NCBI GenBank assembly: GCA_054601695.1
Contig: BAAHQB010000224.1
Coordinates: 186,001-250,000 of the forward strand
Direction: 5' to 3'
DNA length: 64,000 nt
From: Amorphochlora amoebiformis
Lineage: Eukaryota; Cercozoa; Chlorarachniophyceae
In this document: positions 13,601-23,601 of the stretch, one piece after another
Position numbering within the stretch: position 1 is the first letter of the stretch
How the letters are laid out: each line of letters begins with the position of its first letter
The notes under the pieces: model-generated
The model's input: the letters and a program-made list of their open reading frames with translations, nothing else
What the model was told of the DNA's origin: nothing
The model's database searches: none
Translations under genes and position numbers: made by a program

Positions 13601-13643
13601 GGTGTAGACCAGACTTCGATGCGAGGCAGGATAGGTGTAAGAT
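13547..13643 (-). CDS. Gene 1 exon: CHAT His position, His lost
   Basis: Acceptor aaacctag, donor GTACAATAC, phase 0->1. Begins ILHLSCLASKSGLHLEMK and ends SQDISQFST. Aligned with ILHINCHG of gene 2, the catalytic His is Leu (CLA). An alternative donor (GTTCTCC) exists. The 3' part is repeated at 13415-13470. Confidence 0.62.
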
Positions 13644-13740
13644 CTAGGTTTGCATATATCAGGTTGTTTATAAGTATATATAGAAATATATACATATATA
13701 TATATTATATATATATATATGTATATTGTATACAAATATA

Positions 13741-13787
<47 letters not shown>

Positions 13788-13829
13788 TCAAGCAGAACCA
13801 AAGCATGATTGCAGGTTAAGACGATCATA

Positions 13830-13965
13830 CAGAAAAAAGAGAACAAAAAAAAAAAAAAAACCCGAAGAAATAAAAGAAAAAAAAAGAGCCAATCAGGAAA
13901 GTCAAATAGAAAGAAAGACAAAAAAAGAAAAAAAAAAAAAAGGTGCGAAAAAAACAGAAACAAAA
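13830..13965 (+). repeat. A/G-rich tract
   Basis: Poly-A with G; pyrimidine-rich on minus, between exons 13998 and 13643. Confidence 0.88.
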
Positions 13966-13997
13966 GGATATGAAGGAAAAACACAATGGACACGTAC

Positions 13998-14074
13998 ATT
14001 ACAGCCATTGCTAGCCGCTTTTTTGAATTCTCGGCGAGTCGCGATTGATTGACAAATCTTAATACTTCGGTTGG
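13998..14074 (-). CDS. Gene 1 exon: CHAT
   Basis: Acceptor tacgctcag, donor GTACGTGTC, phase 1->0, NRSIKICQSIATRREFKKAA then SNGCN. Matches xxATxxxFxxAxxxG just before the His strand. Confidence 0.66.
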
Positions 14075-14256
14075 CTGAGCGTATATATATGTATAATTAC
14101 ATGTATCTATATGTATATATAAATATACACATATGTATGTATACATATATACATGTCCATGCATATCGACGTGCATATGTATGTACTTATGTTTGTATAG
14201 ATACATACACTTATATATATAGATATATACGTATACTTACATATTCATGTGTATAT

Positions 14257-14290
<34 letters not shown>

Positions 14291-14323
14291 TACATATATA
14301 TATATATATATATATATTACATT

Positions 14324-14359
<36 letters not shown>

Positions 14360-14390
14360 GTATATTATGTATATGTATATATATATATAC

Positions 14391-14442
14391 CTTTGCTTTC
14401 GAGAAACGTCATAGATGAAATGGCAAGTCGAGCAGCCTTGTG
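14391..14442 (-). CDS. Gene 1 exon: CHAT helix
   Basis: Acceptor attgtgcag, donor GTATATATA, phase 0->1, [17 protein letters not shown]. Confidence 0.68.
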
Positions 14443-14552
14443 CTGCACAATATATATATATATATATATATATATTTGTGTGTATATACACATCTGTTCA
14501 CACTCAAACATATATATATATATATATGTATATATGTACAGTTATATGTATA

Positions 14553-14593
<41 letters not shown>

Positions 14594-14684
14594 GTGTATA
14601 TTATACACATTCACAAAACGATATACATATCCATTTAAAGATATATATACATATATATATATATATATATCTAGATATATATAC

Positions 14685-14733
14685 CAGTGTTTGATACTCC
14701 ATACTACACAGTCGAAAAGGGTGCTCATGATGA
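14685..14733 (-). CDS. Gene 1 exon: CHAT
   Basis: Acceptor gcgcttgcag, donor GTATATATA, phase 2->0, [16 protein letters not shown]; corresponds to the L-x-x-E-x-x-L region of CHAT. Confidence 0.66.
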
Positions 14734-15384
14734 CTGCAAGCGCAAAATATCAATACAAGGAAAACACATCTCAAAATTAGAAATAAATTTCACAGGAAGA
14801 GTAACCTAGGTTTCAACAGTCACCCAAAAAAAATAGTTCAGAATTAGAATTATTTAAATTACATTATTGTAAATGAGTTTCGAAAATTTAGGTTTTCATA
14901 ACAACAGTAACTATTACATTAGGATTCGGGCAAATAAACAGTAGAATCAGAAGTAAGTTCAAGATTGCGAAGCTTTTAAAACTTACTATTAGAATATTAT
15001 GATTAAAATAAACTAATATTAGAATTAGAATTAATATTATAGGGTATTCTATATTGTATGTCTATAATTCTATATATATATATAAATATATATGTATATA
15101 TATATATATCACATAACATCTGTTAATATCTGTACATAAATATGTTTATAAATATGCCATATATAAAAATGAGCATATGAATACACGTTATATATATATG
15201 TATGTATATATATATATATATATATACATACACACACATATATATATATATATTATATATATATATATGTATATACATATATATATATATATTGATATTT
15301 ATTGATGATTGGATTTGAGATCAAAGCATAAGGTTGGTTTAAGTTAACGTTAGATTTAGATGTTATATACAAATATATATGTAC

Positions 15385-15443
15385 TTATCAGCCTTCGATG
15401 ATGTGGGTAGCGGGGAGGCATATAAGAATAACAGTAGACGTCC
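15385..15443 (-). CDS. Gene 1 exon: CHAT first strand
   Basis: Acceptor cttaacctag within a CCCTAA-type array (transcript sense), donor GTACATATA, phase 0->2, GRLLLFLYASPLPTSSKAD. RLLLFLYASPL matches the opening strand of CHAT domains. Confidence 0.68.
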
Positions 15444-15447
15444 CTAG

Positions 15448-15565
15448 GTTAAGGTTAGGATTAGGGTTTGGTTTAGGGTTAGGGTTAGGGTTAGGATTAG
15501 GGTTAGGATGAAAATATTCAGCATGACAACTAGAGTTCGGTTATCGTTAGGGTTAGGGTTAAGCT
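15448..15565 (+). repeat. TTAGGG-type array
   Basis: Imperfect array split by a short unique block; its left end provides the acceptor of exon 15385-15443. Confidence 0.85.
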
Positions 15566-15584
15566 TAGCACTGGAAGGCGAAAA

Positions 15585-15800
15585 AATATCGTTTTATTTT
15601 TGTTTTTAGATATTTTCCGAATTGTTTTCTTGTTTTTTAGTTGTTTTTCTAGTCTCTTTTTTTTCCTATTTTTGTGTTTTCCATCTTATTTTTTTGTTTT
15701 TTGGATTTTTTTCCAAATTGTTTTTTTTTTTTTTTTTTTGGATTGTTTCCTCTCGAGTGTCTTTTTTTCCTATTTTTTTTCATCTTTTTTTTCTTCGAAT
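15585..15800 (+). repeat. T-rich low-complexity tract
   Basis: Poly-T with G and C interruptions, about three diverged copies of a unit around ttttccaaattg. Confidence 0.85.
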
Positions 15801-15820
15801 TTGTTTATGGGTAAAATTAC

Positions 15821-15866
15821 TTGTCGGCTGTTTCTGGAGTGTTGTAGGCCTATCCATACCCGTATC
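15821..15866 (-). CDS. Exon between TPR of gene 2 and CHAT of gene 1
   Basis: Acceptor atatatcag, donor GTAATTTTA. Phase 2->0 gives IRVWIGLQHSRNSRQ and links both genes in frame. Phase 0->1 contains ATG (MDRPTTLQKQPT) and could instead be a start exon of gene 1, though it then fails to join 15385-15443. Confidence 0.45.
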
Positions 15867-16058
15867 CTGATATATATATATGTGTGTGTATATTTATATG
15901 TATATATATACATATGTACGTATATATGAGTACATAATTCATAACTATATATGAATATGTTATTGATATATACATATACTTTTACATATGTATCTAACGG
16001 AGAGACAACGACAGAGTGACATGAGGAACAGAGATAAATATATAATATGATCTATATG

Positions 16059-16097
<39 letters not shown>

Positions 16098-16161
16098 CTA
16101 TATATATACATATATCTATAAATACATAAATACATATATATATGTATAGTATATATATATG

Positions 16162-16209
<48 letters not shown>

Positions 16210-16219
16210 TATATGTATA

Positions 16220-16500
16220 TAGAAAGAAATGAATGCAAAGAAAGAAGAGAGATAAAATAGGGATAAATAGAAAGAAGAAAAAAAGAAAGACAAAAATAGT
16301 GAGACAAATAGAGAGATAAAGACGAATATACAGATACAAGAAAAGAGATATCGAGCGATAGAGATTGAGATAGAGAGAAGGAGAGACTGAAAAATAAATG
16401 GAGGAAAGATGAAAAAATAATAATAATATACATTGAAAGAGAAAGGGGGAGAGAAAGAGAGAGAGAGAGAGAGAAAAAAGAGAAAAAGATAAAAGAGAGG
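16220..16500 (+). repeat. GA-rich tract
   Basis: gagaga/aaagaaa sequence, CT-rich in the transcript just after the donor of exon 16504-16610. Confidence 0.88.
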
Positions 16501-16503
16501 GAC

Positions 16504-16610
16504 CTATCCAGTTTGATCTGAAGTACGTAGTCATTCAAAGCTTTGGCTAACAAAAGGGCCTTTTTAATTGATTTTCGCGCCTCTGGGTATCGAGAGAGCT
16601 TAGCATAGGC
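16504..16610 (-). CDS. Gene 2 exon: TPR unit
   Basis: Acceptor tatataacag, donor GTCCCTCTC into a CT-rich intron, phase 0->2. AYAKLSRYPEARKSIKKALL then AKALNDYVLQIKLD is a clear TPR (W/Y, A and P positions). Confidence 0.78.
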
Positions 16611-16644
16611 CTGTTATATATATATATATATATTTAAATATATA

Positions 16645-16676
<32 letters not shown>

Positions 16677-16841
16677 ATCATTCATACATATAAAAACACA
16701 CACACATACTTTTATATTTATTCTACGCACACATATAGTTACATATATATATCTGCATGATTGGCGTTAGCCATAAAACAGTTAAAACATTCGAACCCAT
16801 GCACACTTATTATATCTATGACAAATTACATAGGCTGTATC

Positions 16842-16884
<43 letters not shown>

Positions 16885-17015
16885 TATATATATATATATA
16901 TATCAGATATATATCTGCTAAATATCTACATGCTCTTGAAATATGTACTAAATTCTAAGAGCCTCTAATCCACATACACATTTTACAACTGTATATACAT
17001 ATAAACATATATATA

Positions 17016-17069
<54 letters not shown>

Positions 17070-17073
17070 TTAC

Positions 17074-17167
17074 CTGAGCTAGATGCTCCTGACATTCGCA
17101 CTGTTCTCTTATGCAGTTAAGAGTCTCAAATTCAGCCAGAGATTGAACCAAATGCTTGATAGCTTCC
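17074..17167 (-). CDS. Gene 2 exon: TPR
   Basis: Acceptor tattcacgcag, consensus donor GTAAGCATA, phase 2->0. EAIKHLVQSLAEFETLN then EQCECQEHLAQ. Its acceptor region is duplicated at 17425-17475. Confidence 0.75.
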
Positions 17168-17282
17168 CTGCGTGAATACGAGATATATGCGCTTAATTAT
17201 ATTCATATATCATGTATATTACGTGTACATACATGCACACAAATATAGATATCTGTATATATAATATATATATATATATATG

Positions 17283-17344
<62 letters not shown>

Positions 17345-17648
17345 TATATACATATATACACACATGTAGATATATATACATATATATTTTCATATCTATA
17401 TATATGTATGTATATATATATATATATACAGCTTCCTTGCGTGAATACAAGATATATGCACTCATTTACATTTCTATTCAAATATAAAGATGTATTATAT
17501 ATGTATATATATATATATTATATATATATTATATATATATATATATGTCATATACATGTCTCTTTACATGAACTCTATGTATATATACATATGTATGTGT
17601 ACACATATATAATATATATGTATACATATATATATATATATATACATA

Positions 17649-17734
<86 letters not shown>

Positions 17735-17775
17735 ATTTCTATATCTTATACATACATACATGTACCAAAATGTGT

Positions 17776-17848
<73 letters not shown>

Positions 17849-17882
17849 TTAACACACATGCATATACATATATAACATATAT

Positions 17883-17913
<31 letters not shown>

Positions 17914-17924
17914 CATACATCTAC

Positions 17925-17955
<31 letters not shown>

Positions 17956-17980
17956 TATATATACATAATTCTGTATATAC

Positions 17981-18044
17981 CTGATGAGAGTGAGGATTTT
18001 CGTACTTAATATAACGGGGGGAACCTCTTCACCTAAAGGAACAA
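17981..18044 (-). CDS. Gene 2 exon
   Basis: Acceptor tgaatacag, donor GTATATACA, phase 1->2, [20 protein letters not shown]. Only this frame is open. Confidence 0.7.
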
Positions 18045-18179
18045 CTGTATTCAATAATAAGTCCACACATACATATAATATTATATATATATATATATAT
18101 GTTAGTATAATATACAGATATACTTAAATATACGTGTTGTATACATGTATATATTTATACATATTTATAGATGTCCTAG

Positions 18180-18253
<74 letters not shown>

Positions 18254-18414
18254 TACATATATATATATATATAAATATATTGAAATACATGTTTATACCT
18301 GACTATGTATACGTATACATATATCTTAATATGAATACATAGTATCTATATATCTTATACATATATATACATATAGATATATACACACACACATATATAT
18401 ACATATACATACAT

Positions 18415-18456
<42 letters not shown>

Positions 18457-18457
<1 letters not shown>

Positions 18458-18516
18458 GGATCCCATTCGTACAGGAGGCTGTAACTGCACAGATGCGTCA
18501 CTCAGGGTGACACGAC
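18457..18516 (-). CDS. Gene 2 exon
   Basis: Acceptor tttaataag, donor GTATATATA, phase 1->1, [19 protein letters not shown]. Only this frame is open. Confidence 0.66.
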
Positions 18517-18530
18517 CTTATTAAATATAT

Positions 18531-18561
<31 letters not shown>

Positions 18562-18585
18562 TACATATTATACGTATATATGTAC

Positions 18586-18651
<66 letters not shown>

Positions 18652-18877
18652 AACATGGAATGCAATATAGTATATATATATATACATACAACATATATAT
18701 GCATATATATATATTCATATATATTTATATATATACATATATACATCTGTACATATGTATATAAATTATTATAATTTAAATTATGCATGTGGTAATAATG
18801 ATGAATGATATATATATATATATATATTATGTACATATATATATATATATATATCGTATAAATTTATATATATACAT

Positions 18878-18910
<33 letters not shown>

Positions 18911-19250
18911 TGTATACATATACATATATATATGTACATATACATATATATATACATATATACATGTATGTATATATATATAGATTTATATATATAGGTA
19001 CATCTATATATTATTATGTATTCCTATACGAATTCTTCTATATGTAAATGTTGGCGTGTATTCGAACATATATTGATATGTATTCAAATATATACAACTT
19101 TACAGATATCAATACGTCTTTGAATTGACTATATTTTTCTTTATTTATTCATATGTATCTTTCACACACATAATATGTATATATATATACACATACATAC
19201 ATGTACATGTATGTATATATATATATATATATATATTAATATATAGATAC

Positions 19251-19303
19251 CTAAGTCCTTCTTTGTTGAAGCGATGGAGTACACAACTTGTCGTAGTAAT
19301 GTA
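19251..19303 (-). CDS. Gene 2 exon: TPR-like
   Basis: Acceptor cttatgtag, donor GTATCTATA, phase 2->1, TLLRQVVYSIASTKKDL. Confidence 0.68.
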
Positions 19304-19416
19304 CTACATAAGATATATATATATATATATATATGACATACATATATTATATTTATATAAATATAGATATGTCTATATATACATATATACATATACTTAT
19401 GTATATTAGTACACAT

Positions 19417-19468
<52 letters not shown>

Positions 19469-19495
19469 ATATATACATATCAAAAAACCAAATAC

Positions 19496-19587
19496 CTAGA
19501 TAAGCATTTTTGTATATACGCCCCATCGAAATTCGCATTAGATAACCTCTTAACCATTGGATTATTTTCCTTAACTGCCATCAACAT
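19496..19587 (-). CDS. Gene 2 exon: TPR-like
   Basis: Acceptor taatgatag, donor GTATTTGGT, phase 0->2. Begins [17 protein letters not shown] and ends GAYIQKCLS. Acceptor lies next to the CCCTAA end of the long array. Confidence 0.68.
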
Positions 19588-19598
19588 CTATCATTAAT

Positions 19599-20940
19599 GT
19601 TAGGGTTACCTTACAAATGAGGTTAGGGTTAGGGTTAAGGTTAGGGTTAGGGTTAAGGTTAGGGTTAGGGTTAAGGTTAGGGTTAGGGTTAAGGTTAGGG
19701 TTAGGGTTAAGGTTAGGGTTAGGGTTAAGGTTAGGGTTAGGGTTAAGGTTAGGGTTAGGGTTAAGATTAGGGTTAGGGTTAAAGTTAGGCAATTACAATT
19801 ACAATTAGGGTTATGCAGGGTTTAAGATTAGGGTTCGGGTTGGGGACAACGTTAGGGTTAGGGTTAAGGTTAGGGTTAGGGTTAAGGTTAGGGTTAGGGT
19901 TAAGGTTAGGGTTAGGGTTAAGGTTAGGGTTAGGGTTCAAATTAGGCGTTTACAATTACAATTAGGGTTATGCAGGGTTTAAGATTAGGGTTCGGGTTAG
20001 GGACAACGTTAGGGTTAGGGTCAGGGTTAGAATATAGCTATGGTCCGCGGATTTAAGGTGAATTCGTGTTAGATAGGTTAAGTTGACAGTGGGGATATTA
20101 GGGTTAGGGTTAGAGTTAAGGTTAGGGTTAGGATTAGGGTTATCATGAGGAAGAGTTTAAATTAGGTCAAAGTTAGGGTTAGGGTTAGGGTTAGGGTTGA
20201 ACTTTAATTGATGCTGGGCTAGGGGTGGGTGAGGGTTAGGGATAGATGGATAGAACAAAATCTTCCGACTTTAAGGTTACAATGACGATTAGGGTTAAGA
20301 TTCGGAAAGCTTAGAATTTAAGCGGGTTAAGGTTAGAGTAACAGTTTGTGTTAAGACTTTGATTATAACGAGGAATTGATTAGGGTTAAGGTTAGGGTTA
20401 GGGCTAGCCTAACATCAGTTAAAGTTCAACCCTAACTCTAACCCTAACCCTAACCCTAACCCTAGCTTTATACTAATCAAATCTCTTCCTCATGATAATT
20501 CCAACACTAATTCTAACCTGACCGTAACCCTAATGTGACCACTATCAACTTAACCCCAAGCCTAACCATATCCTAACCGAATTTCACCTTAAATGCGCCG
20601 AATAGGGTTGTGATTCGGGGGGCGGGGGGGGGGGGTTAAGGTTAGGTTAGGGTAATGATTAGAGTTAGTGTCGGACTTTGTTTAGGGTTAGAATTGTTAG
20701 GGTTAGTATTTGAATAGGGCAAGTGTAAGGTTTAGAGATAATATTTCGACTAAGTTAGGGTTAGGGTTAGGGTTAGGGTTAGGGTTAGGGTTAGGGTTAG
20801 GGTTATGATAAAGAAGGGTTAGGGTTCGGGTTCAAAGTTGTTTTCTTTGACTGAGGTTAGGGTTAGGGTTAGGGTTAAACTTGGTGAGGGTAGAGTTAGG
20901 GTTAGGGTTAGGGTTTAAGGTTAAGGTGAGAGTTAGGTTA
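19599..20940 (+). repeat. Large TTAGGG-derived intron with 18-bp higher-order unit
   Basis: Begins with about ten 18-bp units (two TTAGGG plus one TTAAGG), repeats that block after a unique spacer (19857-19935), then degenerate TTAGGG, an inverted CCCTAA part (20404-20580) and perfect TTAGGG (20754-20806). It forms almost the whole intron between exons 20942-20990 and 19496-19587. Confidence 0.88.
20044..20600. repeat. Inverted repeat (foldback) in TTAGGG region
   Basis: Left arm 20044-20222 and right arm 20403-20600 are imperfect inverse copies (for example tcatgaggaagag / ctcttcctcatga and gttgaactttaa / ttaaagttcaac), loop about 180 bp. Confidence 0.75.
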
Positions 20941-20941
20941 C

Positions 20942-20990
20942 TTTTAGAGCTCGGCGTAAGTGAAATTTCGCGGTTTTGAACTCTTTCATT
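20942..20990 (-). CDS. Gene 2 exon: TPR helix
   Basis: Acceptor tatctacag, donor GTAACCTAA, phase 2->0, MKEFKTAKFHLRRALK, a good TPR helix. The following intron (19588-20941) is almost wholly TTAGGG-derived. Confidence 0.68.
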
Positions 20991-21295
20991 CTGTAGATAT
21001 ATACAACATATATATATATATATATGAATACATATATTATATATATATATATATATCTATATATATATATATCGTTCGATCTCCTTTCCCATTTTTTATG
21101 AAAACATCCCTTTCTCCTTCGCGTTAATAATCTCACTCTCTCTCCCTACTATTCTCAAAAAATAATCTTTCTCTCTCAATCTTCAATCTCTCTCTTTCCC
21201 ATCATATTGTTTTTAAACCTGCATCGTAAATCGCTCTTTCTAACACTTCAATCTCTCTTTCTCGCTCTCCCTAAGACTAAATCTCTCCAGAATTT

Positions 21296-21329
<34 letters not shown>

Positions 21330-21330
<1 letters not shown>

Positions 21331-21391
21331 ACCGCTCGAAAGATATTCCAATTCAAATAAACAGGTATGCAGGAACGATATATCTTGAGCT
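21330..21391 (-). pseudogene. Decayed third copy of the tandem TPR exon
   Basis: Same unit, but with indels and an in-frame stop in the middle; the donor GTGAAAG is retained. Confidence 0.6.
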
Positions 21392-21495
21392 CCTTTACAC
21401 TTCAATCCCTCTCTCCCTCTCCCTAAGACCTCAATCTCACTCTCTCTAATATTTCAATATCTCTCTGTAACTCTCTCTCTCTCTCTCTCTTTCAC

Positions 21496-21555
21496 CGCTC
21501 AAAAGATATTCCAATTCGAACAGACAGGTATGCCAGGACGATATCTTTAGCTCTT
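21496..21555 (-). CDS. Gene 2 tandem TPR exon, copy 2
   Basis: Acceptor caagagtag, donor GTGAAAGAG, phase 2->2, RAKDIVLAYLSVRIGISFE; near-identical to copy 1 and separated from it by a GA-rich (minus) intron. Confidence 0.62.
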
Positions 21556-21623
21556 CTACTCTTGAATCTCTCTCTCTCTCTCTCGCTCTGAGACTTCAAT
21601 CTAACTCTCTTTAGTATTAACAA

Positions 21624-21661
<38 letters not shown>

Positions 21662-21663
21662 AC

Positions 21664-21723
21664 CGCTCGAAAGATATTCCAATTCGAATAGACAGGTATG
21701 CCAGGACGATATCTTTAGCTCTT
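21664..21723 (-). CDS. Gene 2 tandem TPR exon, copy 1
   Basis: Acceptor gatgagcag, donor GTGAAAGAG, phase 2->2, RAKDIVLAYLSIRIGISFE. Phase 2->2 symmetry lets copies be added or skipped without a frameshift. Confidence 0.65.
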
Positions 21724-21809
21724 CTGCTCATCGTGGGATTTGGACAGTGTTCAATAATACTCCTATATGTATATGTGTGTATGTGAGGATATGTATTTAT
21801 ACTGTATGA

Positions 21810-21840
<31 letters not shown>

Positions 21841-21859
21841 CTGGCTCATTCATATAAAA

Positions 21860-21905
21860 ACAATACACCTGACAGTATTAAAATATTCTACAGCACTGAA
21901 TTTTC
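21860..21905 (-). repeat. Copy of exon 22081-22221 tail
   Basis: About 45 bp matching the SAVEYFNTA end plus donor GTGTATTG, with its own ATTCAG acceptor-like site. It could be a tiny alternative exon. Confidence 0.65.
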
Positions 21906-21968
21906 ATATCATATACATATATATATACATATACATACATTATATTATATACATACATACATATACAT

Positions 21969-22010
<42 letters not shown>

Positions 22011-22013
22011 CGT

Positions 22014-22052
<39 letters not shown>

Positions 22053-22080
22053 CATTCTCATTCATATAAAAACAATACAC

Positions 22081-22221
22081 CTGGCAGTATTAAAATATTC
22101 TACAGCACTGGAGATAGAAGCGTGAAATTTGTCAGGAGAGCGAGGGGTCGCAGAAGAAGCCCGATTATCAGAAATCATAGAATCCAATATAAGGTTTCCG
22201 TTTATGATGTATAGCATTGCC
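22081..22221 (-). CDS. Gene 2 exon: TPR-like
   Basis: Acceptor tacacaccag, donor GTGTATTGT, phase 2->2. 46 codons from [18 protein letters not shown] to [13 protein letters not shown]. The tail is duplicated at 21860-21905. Confidence 0.7.
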
Positions 22222-22424
22222 CTGGTGTGTACATATTTTTCTATATATGTGTATATATGTAATATATATATATATATATATATAATATATAATATATATA
22301 TTTATATATATATATATGTATTAATAAAAAATATTTGTATGTATAAATATGCATTTATATTAACATATATATATATATATATACATTTATATATATTTTT
22401 ATATATTATGTAAGAATACATATT

Positions 22425-22459
<35 letters not shown>

Positions 22460-22508
22460 ATATATACATATACATACATGTAACATATCTATATGTGTAT
22501 GCAGGTAC

Positions 22509-22661
22509 ATAAAGATATTCTTTTCCATATAATATTTAAAACATGAGTAACCTTGCTCTAACATTTTAATATAATCACCCGACATATTATCCGAATGTCT
22601 CATTTTTTCACAGATTTTTAAAAAATCACAAATAGCGTTGACCAGATATAAGATTAGGGTA
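22509..22661 (-). CDS. Gene 2 exon: helical repeat
   Basis: Acceptor ttgtcgag, donor GTACCTGCA, phase 2->2. 50 codons, TLILYLVNAICDFLKICEK to YYMEKNIF. An internal donor (CAAG|GTTACTC at 22552) would also splice but breaks phase with the next exon. Confidence 0.66.
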
Positions 22662-22723
22662 CTCGACAAATTGTATACAAAATAGCTTCTTTTTCATATA
22701 TTCTTTTGAAAAACAGGAATAAC

Positions 22724-22806
22724 CTTTCTCTGACATCCGAACTAGGTACCCTATATAACGCCTCTAAAGCGAAATTCGGGTTTCGAAAGCCTTCTAGTAC
22801 GGCCAA
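22724..22806 (-). CDS. Gene 2 exon: helical repeat
   Basis: Acceptor tccctcag, donor GTTATTCCT, phase 0->2, LAVLEGFRNPNFALEALYR then VPSSDVRE. Followed by a 62-nt intron, the shortest here. Confidence 0.66.
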
Positions 22807-22976
22807 CTGAGGGAAATAAAGTTTTATTTATCGGTTATATATTTGCTTATGTATGTGAACAATATGTATCACTTCTTCTTAATCTTAGCTGGATATATAT
22901 ATATATATATATACATATATAGATGTATTATTTTGTATAATTATATCTTTATATTATATATGTATATGTAAATATA

Positions 22977-23347
<371 letters not shown>

Positions 23348-23351
<4 letters not shown>

Positions 23352-23585
23352 AACGTATACCGGACCTACAAGCTTAACTAGACGTCAGATCGCTAGACTA
23401 CCGTCATATTCGTAATCTACGCATGCGAATTAGCAATAGTCATCCGAGGGGAAGATCTTCCAAGGGAAGACCTTAGGTAGGGAAGGCCTTCTACGCGAGA
23501 ATTTTCTTGTGAATTTAGTCATTATCATTTGCCATAATCCAAACGGACAACAGTCAATCGGACAACTACCACTGCTACGCTGACA
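23348..23585 (+). repeat. 5' LTR
   Basis: 238 bp, TGTTAAC..GCTGACA, terminal inverted TGT/ACA. Base-for-base the same as the 3' and solo LTRs by eye. Carries the block ccaaacggacaac shared with three older LTR relics. Confidence 0.93.
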
Positions 23586-23601
23586 GGTTATGAGTTTCGA
23601 A
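23586..23601 (+). promoter_or_regulatory. Putative primer-binding site overlapping the start codon
   Basis: GGTTATGAGTTTCGAA follows the LTR directly. Its complement contains CTCATAACC, which resembles the anticodon loop of tRNA-Met rather than a tRNA 3' end, as known for Drosophila copia, which primes from a half initiator tRNA. The Gag-Pol ATG (23590) lies inside it. Confidence 0.55.

Larger units (their letters stand above)
21120..21660 (+). repeat. CT-rich introns between tandem TPR exons
   Basis: tctctctc runs with a period of about 170 bp that includes the exon copies; GA-rich in the transcript. Confidence 0.85.

Noticed and set aside
14003-14074. Alternative exon reading PTEVLRFVNQSRLAENS
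   Set aside because: Open, but it does not join the neighbouring exons in phase, whereas the other frame does and fits CHAT.
19571-19808. Open frames of [12 protein letters not shown] repeats
   Set aside because: Translations of TTAGGG arrays; such frames are open because the repeat lacks stops in some phases.
19599-20940. A chromosome end (true telomere)
   Set aside because: Arrays are internal, degenerate, in both orientations and flanked by exons; they are interstitial.
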